A DNA stretch of 64,000 bases from Caldimicrobium sp. (lineage in GTDB: Bacteria; Desulfobacterota; Thermodesulfobacteria; Thermodesulfobacteriales; Thermodesulfobacteriaceae), in contig JANXCE010000007.1 of NCBI GenBank assembly GCA_025059715.1, forward strand, positions 1-64,000. Direction: 5' to 3'. The first letter of the stretch is position 1; each line of letters starts with the position of its first letter. Position numbers and translations under genes: made by a program. Of this stretch, positions 57,090-64,000 are shown one piece after another. The notes under the pieces were generated by a model. That model had not been told where the DNA came from. It saw only the letters and a program-made list of their open reading frames with translations, and did not search any database.

Positions 57090-59570
57090 CTATTCCATGA
57101 CGACTTTGTTTCTACCCAAAGCTTTAGCTTTGTATAACCTTTGATCCGCTATTTTGAGCACTTTTTCTATACTATCTCCATCCCTTGGAAATTCAGCTAA
57201 ACCAAAGGAGGCCGTTATCTGTATTGGGAAATTCGGATCAATAAATATTATATTTTTTTCGATCTCCTTTCTAATTCTCTCCGCTACAAAGAAGGCCTTC
57301 TCTTTCGGTGTTTCTGGTAATAAAAGCACAAACTCCTCACCTCCCCATCTTCCTAAGACATCCATTTCTCGAACATTAGACAAAACTAAGTGGGTGAACT
57401 CCTTCAAAACTCTATCTCCCACAAAGTGTCCATAGGTATCATTGATCTTTTTAAAGTGATCCAAATCCATAAGAACGATGCTAAAAAAATGCCCTATTCG
57501 CCTAACTCTCTCTGATTCTTTCTTAAGAAATTCAATTAAAAAGCGACGATTGTAGATGTTAAGTAGCGGATCCTTAACTGAGAGATCCTGATACTCCTTT
57601 AACAATCTGAGTTGATTTAAATAGACATTAAAGGCATTAATGATATCTTCATAGTATTTAATTTCCTCATTAGTAAAAGGATTTTTCTTGATAAGAGTTA
57701 TTAAGCCATTTAATTTACCCTCAAAAATAAGGGGAATACATAAATGATTAAGCTTTGGCCTTTTAAAAAGAGGGCATTGCTGATTTTCTAAGCTTACGAA
57801 ACTCTTTCCAGTCTTATAGACTCCACAGTCTTTTATTTCCTTATAAAGACAATCCTGCCAATAACTTTTTTTCCCAGCTAAGTAGGTTAACTTTACTTCA
57901 TCCAAGTCTGGATAGATCTCATAATAATGAATAGCTTCTACTCTATTTAACAAAAATCTCTCAAGCACAGGAAAGAGATCCTCTTCCTTTTGGGCAAAGT
58001 TTAACTCCGCTACATAATTATAAAAGGCCTTATAATCCGCTAAGCTCTTTTTTAAGACTTGTTCCTCTTCATGGAGCTCTTTTATGTCTCGGGCATTGAT
58101 AAGAATAAAGGGCCTTCCATTTAAAATGATCGCCTTAGCCTTTATTTCCACAGGTATTTTATTTTGATGAATGTCCCTATAAAATCTTCTTCCCTTAATC
58201 TCTATTCCCTTTTTGAGAAGTAATTCAATATTTCTATCTATTATCTCCTTTGGTAAGTCTACTATGTCGTAGATAGTTTTCTTTAAAATTTCCTCCTCCT
58301 TATAACCTAAAGCCTTTTGAATGGTAGTATTGGCAAAGTGTATCTTTCCTGTTGAATCAATCACTACGATGAAATCAAGAGAATTATTTAAATAACTCTT
58401 TAAAAACCTTATCTCTCTTAAATAGGATTCTTCTTTATGCACCTCCTGAGTTATGTCGCGTAAAAAAAGTTTTATTTTTCCCTCTTTGGTGCCAAAATCA
58501 ACATAACTCCCAGTTACTTCATAATAGTTTCCCTTCTGACCCTTTACGACTTCCTTGGAAATCACTCGCTCCTTTTTGAGCATGCCATAGATTCTATTCC
58601 AATCATCATAATCAAATAATTGGTATACCACATTATCCAAGAACTCTTCACCAAAATACTTTTTTGAATACTCGTTCATCCATGTAATCCTACATTCAGA
58701 GTCGCAATCTGAAATCTCAAGGACTATTTCCGGTAACAAACTTATAAAACTTTGGGCTTGCCTCAAACAATGTTCTAAAAACTCCGTATAAGTGCAAGTT
58801 AAACTTTGTACTAAATCTCTTTGAGAAATAACATTGATCACCCGATCATCTTTATCTACTACCACTAAATGTCTTATAGAAAATCTTCTAAAAAGCTCTA
58901 CGGCCTCCGTTATAGGTTGATTATCTCGAATCTTAATAACCTCTTTGATAGCTACTTCTCTTAATTTTGCTTTTAAATCCTTAAATTCTAACTTGACAAA
59001 ATCACTCTCAGAGATAATACCTACTAACTTTAAGTCCCTATTTAGGACTGGAAGAACACCAATATTGTATTTAACAAGTTTTTTTAAAGCCTCTTCTAAA
59101 GTCTCCTCTTCATCTGCATAAATTAAAGAATGTTTTAGTTCTAAAATATCTCGGATCTTACCCTCCCCTCTAAACATGTCCTCGGGAGAGTAGTAAATTA
59201 AATCCTGTTGAGTTATAACTCCTTCAAAATTTCCCTTCTCATCAACTACCAATAGTCTTCTAATAAAATTCTCTACCATTAGATTAAAAGCATGTAATAG
59301 CGTAGAATTTTTTCTAATTTTTACTAATTCTTTCTTGGCAAGATTAATAACTGATTCAGAAAGAGAGTAATTTTGATTTAAGGCCTTTACTACATCTCTT
59401 TCCGTGAAAATTCCAACAGGTTTTGCATCCTTTAAAAAGACCGCAAATCTTTTATTTTCTTTCTTAAACACCTGTAATAACTCGCCAAAAGTAATTTCCG
59501 GGGAAACTACAACATAATCTGTTTTATTGATAACTCTGGTTACAGGAAGTTGGAGGTAAAGTAGCATCAT
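57090..59570 (-). CDS. CBS-CBS-CBS-CBS-PAS-GGDEF diguanylate cyclase
   Basis: Four CBS motifs, PAS segments, DPLLNIYNRRFLIEFL and RWGGEEFVLLLPET. Confidence 0.88.
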   Translation of the reverse strand: MMLLYLQLPVTRVINKTDYVVVSPEITFGELLQVFKKENKRFAVFLKDAKPVGIFTERDVVKALNQNYSLSESVINLAKKELVKIRKNSTLLHAFNLMVENFIRRLLVVDEKGNFEGVITQQDLIYYSPEDMFRGEGKIRDILELKHSLIYADEEETLEEALKKLVKYNIGVLPVLNRDLKLVGIISESDFVKLEFKDLKAKLREVAIKEVIKIRDNQPITEAVELFRRFSIRHLVVVDKDDRVINVISQRDLVQSLTCTYTEFLEHCLRQAQSFISLLPEIVLEISDCDSECRITWMNEYSKKYFGEEFLDNVVYQLFDYDDWNRIYGMLKKERVISKEVVKGQKGNYYEVTGSYVDFGTKEGKIKLFLRDITQEVHKEESYLREIRFLKSYLNNSLDFIVVIDSTGKIHFANTTIQKALGYKEEEILKKTIYDIVDLPKEIIDRNIELLLKKGIEIKGRRFYRDIHQNKIPVEIKAKAIILNGRPFILINARDIKELHEEEQVLKKSLADYKAFYNYVAELNFAQKEEDLFPVLERFLLNRVEAIHYYEIYPDLDEVKLTYLAGKKSYWQDCLYKEIKDCGVYKTGKSFVSLENQQCPLFKRPKLNHLCIPLIFEGKLNGLITLIKKNPFTNEEIKYYEDIINAFNVYLNQLRLLKEYQDLSVKDPLLNIYNRRFLIEFLKKESERVRRIGHFFSIVLMDLDHFKKINDTYGHFVGDRVLKEFTHLVLSNVREMDVLGRWGGEEFVLLLPETPKEKAFFVAERIRKEIEKNIIFIDPNFPIQITASFGLAEFPRDGDSIEKVLKIADQRLYKAKALGRNKVVME

Positions 59571-59572
59571 TG

Positions 59573-61291
59573 TTAGCTCTTATGTTTTTTTGACCATTCT
59601 ATGACCTTCTCATAACTAAGGGTGTTCAACAGATCCTTTTTTTCACACCAACCTCTTCGAGCAACCCCTACTCCCAATTTTAGAAAATCCATTTGATCAA
59701 CATGATGGGCATCGGTACCGATAATGAGGGGGATACCCTTTTCTACAGAGGCCTTCACATATATATCATTGAGATCAAGCCTTTTGTAATAGGCATTTAT
59801 TTCTAAGGCCTTACCATAGGTTTTAGCGGCCTCCAAGACTTCCTCCATATTCACTGCATAGGGTTCTCTTTCTCCCAGGACTCTACCTGTAGGATGAGCT
59901 ATAGCGTGAACCAAGGGATGCTTAAGGGCGGAGACTAATCTAAAGGTTATTTGTCTTTCATCCTGTTGAAATCCCGTATGAATTCCAGCTATAACAAAAT
60001 CTATTTCCTTTAATACCTCATCAGGATAATCTAGGGTCCCATCAGAGAGAATATCTACTTCTGCCCCCATTATTAGCTTTACCTTCTGAGATCGATTATT
60101 GAGCTCTTCAATCCTCTTCTTTTTTTTCCATAGCTCCTCTACAGGAACACCACCTGCTATTTTTAATCCTTGAGAATGATCACATATGGCAACCCAAGAA
60201 AGCCCCAAGGCCTCTGCCTTAAGAATAATTTCTTCTAAACTTGCAGATCCATCACTATACTTGGAATGCACATGTCCATCTCCTAAAATATCCTCATAGT
60301 TAACAAGCTGAGGCAATTTCCCCTGCAGGGCTACTTCAATTTCCCCTCTATCCTCCCTTAACTCTGGAGGAATAAAGGGTAGCCCAAGAACTGCATATAC
60401 CTCCTCCTCAGTCCTCCCCGCAATCCTCTCCTCCCCTCTAAATACACCATATTCATTTATTTTTAGACCCCTTTCCAGAGCAAGCTCTCTGATACGAATA
60501 TTATGAGCCTTAGAACCAGTAAAATAGGCCAAAGCAGCACCCCAAGCCTCCGGCTCAACTACCCTTACGTCCATTTGTATTCCACTCCGAAGACGCACAC
60601 TGGTCTTTGTATCCCCTAAGGCAATAATCTCTTCAACTAAAGGTAACTCCGCAACTACTTTCATTGTGGTCTCTGCCTGCTGAGTGGTAATCAAAATATC
60701 AATATCCTTAACTGTTTCCTTCTGCCTTCTGATGCTTCCTGCTATAGCTATGTCTATTACCGGAGCTCTGTTCCTGAGTAAGAAAACCACTTCTTCCGCT
60801 AAGGGTAATACTTCTCCCAAAGGCCTGCGGCCAGTCCTTTCCCGAAATAATCTAATTCCTTTAAGTATGTTTTCCTCTGTTTTAAAACCAAAACCTGGCA
60901 ACTTAGCAATCTTGTGCTGAAGGCAGGCCTTCTCTAAATCTTCTATTGAGGTTATACCATATTTCTCATAAATAACCTTTACCTTCTTAGGCCCCAGGCC
61001 TGGTATTTCCAAAAAGGTTAGCAAAACTGGAGGAATCTCTTTCTTGAGTTCTTCAAAGGTGCTCAGAGTTCCTGTTTTGAGAATCTCCCTTATCTTATTT
61101 GCTAAATCTGCTCCAATTCCCGGAATAGTCTCCAATTTTCCCTCTCGGGCTAATTCTTCAACATCCTTAGTGAGAGATTCAATGGTCTGACTTGCCCTCT
61201 CATACGCCCTGATCCGATAGGGATTATCCCCTTTTATATCAAGCAGTTGAGCAGTTTTTCTTAGTATATCCGCAACCTCTCTGTTTTTCAT
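59573..61291 (-). CDS. polX: DNA polymerase/3'-5' exonuclease PolX
   Basis: HhH motifs, PolX catalytic IAGSIRRQKETVKDIDILI, PHP domain DGHVHSKYSDG. Confidence 0.92.
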   Translation of the reverse strand: MKNREVADILRKTAQLLDIKGDNPYRIRAYERASQTIESLTKDVEELAREGKLETIPGIGADLANKIREILKTGTLSTFEELKKEIPPVLLTFLEIPGLGPKKVKVIYEKYGITSIEDLEKACLQHKIAKLPGFGFKTEENILKGIRLFRERTGRRPLGEVLPLAEEVVFLLRNRAPVIDIAIAGSIRRQKETVKDIDILITTQQAETTMKVVAELPLVEEIIALGDTKTSVRLRSGIQMDVRVVEPEAWGAALAYFTGSKAHNIRIRELALERGLKINEYGVFRGEERIAGRTEEEVYAVLGLPFIPPELREDRGEIEVALQGKLPQLVNYEDILGDGHVHSKYSDGSASLEEIILKAEALGLSWVAICDHSQGLKIAGGVPVEELWKKKKRIEELNNRSQKVKLIMGAEVDILSDGTLDYPDEVLKEIDFVIAGIHTGFQQDERQITFRLVSALKHPLVHAIAHPTGRVLGEREPYAVNMEEVLEAAKTYGKALEINAYYKRLDLNDIYVKASVEKGIPLIIGTDAHHVDQMDFLKLGVGVARRGWCEKKDLLNTLSYEKVIEWSKKHKS

Positions 61292-61696
61292 AGTAATTAA
61301 ATAATATTATATCATATCATATCAAATTTTTGCTAATGAACAAAAAGAACTTGGTGTTAAGTTTCATCTTTCTCTAAATCTTTCCACAAATCTGGCCTTT
61401 CTTTGCCTTCATGTAAAACCTTTCAAATATCATCCTGTGGTCTCCATTGTTTAGGTTTTGGAGCTTTCCCTAACAAGCCTATCCCTTACATAAACAATCA
61501 AAGAATACTTTTCTCTGCTCCCTTCCTGCCCCCTTCTTTAACTTTTAACTTAACACACATTATTAATCAATCAAAAATTTTTCATGATTTAATGAATTTT
61601 GGTCAAAAAATTTAAAATATTCTAAATCACAGTTTATTTTATCAAAAATTTTTAAATTTTTTTTAAATAATTTAAAATTTTTATCCTCTCTTTTCC

Positions 61697-61724
61697 TTGA
61701 CTTTTCAAATTTTTTTATTATGCT
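61697..61724 (+). promoter_or_regulatory. Sigma70-like promoter of the D-Ala-D-Ala carboxypeptidase gene
   Basis: TTGACT - 16 nt - TATGCT; implies the true start lies downstream of 61697. Confidence 0.45.
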
Positions 61725-61759
61725 CTAATATGAATCTTACTCCTAATCTGGAGGTCTCA

Positions 61760-62830
61760 ATGGGGAGGGTAATTTTATGTTTAATATTTATTTTTTTCTA
61801 TGTTAATCCCCTAAAGGCAGAGGCTAATTCGGAGTATTATGAAAACATTAGTAGTATAGCTGGGGTGGCCTTAGATGGAAACACAGGTCAAATTCTTTAT
61901 GCCAAGAATCCTCACATTAAGATACCTCCTGCCAGTATTGTCAAGCTTTTAACTGCAATGATAGTTTTAGATCGTATCCCTTTGACCCAAAAAATAACGA
62001 TATCTCATCAAGCAGAGAATACACCTAGTCCCCCACCTAATCTAAAAGAGGGAGAGATTTACACTGCAGAGGATCTCTTACACTTATTATTAATAAAATC
62101 TTCAAATCAGGCAGCGGTTGCTTTGGCAGAAGCTGTGGCAGGAAGTGAAGAAAAATTTTCAGAATTAATGAATCTCAAAGCCAAAATGCTTGGTTTAAAA
62201 GATTCTAATTTTGTTACTGCTTCTGGATTACCTGCTAATAATCAATACAGTACCGCCTATGAATTAGCGCTTCTTCTCTATGAGGCTCTAAAATACCCCC
62301 ATATAAAGGAAATAATCAATACACCTGTCAAAATTATTATCTCTCAACAGGGAAGAACTATGGTTATTAAAAACACTAACAAGCTTCTTTTTGACGAGGA
62401 AAACAAAAACGTAGTTCTCGGAGGTAAAACTGGATATACAAAGTTATCCAAACATTGTTTAGTAAATGTAGCAAAAGTAAAAGATCGTCTCATTATCACC
62501 TCTCTCTTGGGTGCGCCTCATAGAGAGGCTCTCTGGGAGGATACCAAAAAATTACTTAAGTTTTCGGAGTTAGTTTTAGAAAGAAAGGTAAGTCCTGTTG
62601 TCATTAATACTGCAGTTAATATTGCTATGCCAGCAAGTGTCAAGCCCAGCACTTACTATAGGGAGGCCAAAAAGCCTAAGCAAAAACTCTTAATCACAAA
62701 TGTCAAAACACCAGCAACTAAAAGAAGTTCATCCAAAAAATACCTTTCTCAAAGGTCCTCTCCCAAAAAATCTACGAAACCCCTTTTGGCTTCTAAAACC
62801 AAAACTTTAAAAACTCCTCGAAAAACATAA
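61760..62830 (+). CDS. dacA: D-alanyl-D-alanine carboxypeptidase (penicillin-binding protein 5 family)
   Basis: GGAGG RBS before ATG 61760; signal peptide; PPASIVKLLTAMIVLD (SxxK), KSSNQAAVALAEAV (SxN), LGGKTGYT (KTG). Confidence 0.85.
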   Translation: MGRVILCLIFIFFYVNPLKAEANSEYYENISSIAGVALDGNTGQILYAKNPHIKIPPASIVKLLTAMIVLDRIPLTQKITISHQAENTPSPPPNLKEGEIYTAEDLLHLLLIKSSNQAAVALAEAVAGSEEKFSELMNLKAKMLGLKDSNFVTASGLPANNQYSTAYELALLLYEALKYPHIKEIINTPVKIIISQQGRTMVIKNTNKLLFDEENKNVVLGGKTGYTKLSKHCLVNVAKVKDRLIITSLLGAPHREALWEDTKKLLKFSELVLERKVSPVVINTAVNIAMPASVKPSTYYREAKKPKQKLLITNVKTPATKRSSSKKYLSQRSSPKKSTKPLLASKTKTLKTPRKT

Positions 62831-62842
62831 GCTTTATCGTTT

Positions 62843-64000
62843 ATGCATATAGCTGTCATTGGAACTGGTTATGTTGGGCTTGTATCTGGTGCAGGGCTTG
62901 CGGATTTTGGTATGATAGTAACCTGTGTAGACATTGATGAGAAAAAGATAAGAAAACTAAAAAGAGGGGAAATTCCCTTTTATGAGCCAGGGCTGGAGAA
63001 TTTAGTTAAAAAAAACATGAAGGCTGGGCGATTGGTATTTACTACTGACTTAGCTAAAGCGGTAAAGAATTCCTTAGTCATTTTTATATGCGTAGGAACG
63101 CCCCCTTCAAGTGATGGCTCAGCGGATCTCTCCCAAATAAAGGAAGTTGCGCTTTCCTTAGCTGAGGTGATAGATGAATACAAAGTTATCGTTACAAAAA
63201 GCACGGTGCCCGTGGGCACAAACCGATGGATCAAACAACTTATTGATGCTAACAAGAAGACCGAGGCCTCTGTAGACATTATTTCAAATCCCGAATTTTT
63301 AAGAGAGGGCAATGCGGTAGAAGATTTTATGCATCCTGATCGCGTAATTATTGGTGGGGAGAGTGCCTATGCCATTGCCATAATAAAGGATATTTACAGG
63401 CCTCTCTATTTAGCAGAAACGCCTTTTATAATAACTAATTTAGAGACAGCAGAGCTAATTAAATATGCCTCTAATGCCTTTTTGGCAACCAAGATCAGTT
63501 TTATCAACGAGATAGCCAATTTCTGTGAAAAGGTAGGTGCAGATGTCACAGTGGTAGCTAAAGGTATGGGACTTGACCCCAGAATTGGAGCCAAATTTCT
63601 AAATCCAGGACCGGGCTTTGGAGGCTCCTGCTTCCCCAAGGATGTAAAAGCCCTTGTTAAACAGGGGCGGCAGTTGAGTTCCCCCTTTAAAATTCTAGAA
63701 GCGGTCATTGAAATAAATGAAAAACAAAAAATGAGAGCAATAGAAAAATTGGAAAATTTTCTTGGTGACCTAAAGGACAAAACAATAGCCATACTGGGTC
63801 TTTCCTTCAAGCCTAACACCAGTGATGTAAGGGAAAGCCCTGCTTTAACCGTTGTAAATCAGCTACATCAAAGGGGAGCCAAAATCAGGGTATATGATCC
63901 TGTAGCCATGGAGGAGTTTAAAAGTTCCATAGGTCAAATACCCGTTGAATATTCTTCTTCCCCTGAAGAGGCTGTTAAATCTGCAGATGCTTTAGTTATT
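62843..64000 (+). CDS. ugd: UDP-glucose 6-dehydrogenase (truncated by window end)
   Basis: MHIAVIGTGYVGLVSGAGLADFG, STVPVGTN, NPEFLREGNAVEDFMHPDR, GPGFGGSCFPKDVKAL; open to position 64000. Confidence 0.92.
   Translation, partial: MHIAVIGTGYVGLVSGAGLADFGMIVTCVDIDEKKIRKLKRGEIPFYEPGLENLVKKNMKAGRLVFTTDLAKAVKNSLVIFICVGTPPSSDGSADLSQIKEVALSLAEVIDEYKVIVTKSTVPVGTNRWIKQLIDANKKTEASVDIISNPEFLREGNAVEDFMHPDRVIIGGESAYAIAIIKDIYRPLYLAETPFIITNLETAELIKYASNAFLATKISFINEIANFCEKVGADVTVVAKGMGLDPRIGAKFLNPGPGFGGSCFPKDVKALVKQGRQLSSPFKILEAVIEINEKQKMRAIEKLENFLGDLKDKTIAILGLSFKPNTSDVRESPALTVVNQLHQRGAKIRVYDPVAMEEFKSSIGQIPVEYSSSPEEAVKSADALVI

Noticed and set aside
61290-61700. AT-rich intergenic stretch with atatcatatcatatcaaa repeats and small ORF 61403..61615
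   Set aside because: Composition explains the pattern; the ORF has no RBS or domain; only the dacA promoter at its 3' end is supported.

Overview
The window is a 64 kb, AT-rich, gene-dense stretch of chromosome. It looks like a thermophilic, sulfur-metabolising member of the Thermodesulfobacteriota; this is inferred from gene content, since I could run no taxonomic search. Core genes include rsmA, mltG, polA, ntrY-like, ilvBN, transketolase, tatCA, a rpsU-mutS2-dnaG-rpoD block, zapA-6S RNA-rny, dnaN-gyrB, hpt, polX and a partial ugd. Sulfur genes include dsrABD, a Tat-exported SorA-like sulfite oxidase with a c-type cytochrome, TauE/SafE, a fused siroheme decarboxylase, and a yedE-tusA-dsrE ('YTD'-type) cluster with two small conserved ORFs. 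The most notable locus is at about 49.3-51.2 kb on the minus strand. A radical SAM/SPASM maturase is preceded by two short precursor-peptide genes that conventional ORF calling misses because each contains in-frame TGA codons (two and three). The TGAs fall at identical codon positions (40 and 45) in both peptides, mostly within G-U-G motifs. Each is followed by hairpins at matched spacing (about 20-21 and 26 nt to the loop), which suggests SECIS elements. I interpret this as a selenocysteine-containing RiPP system, probably of the SbtA/SbtM 'selenobiotic' type. It has a strong promoter and lies just downstream of the YedE/TusA cluster. Two decayed copies of one IS481-like element (about 0.23-0.6 kb and 29.1-29.9 kb) are also present. 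No tRNA, rRNA operon or CRISPR array was recognised.
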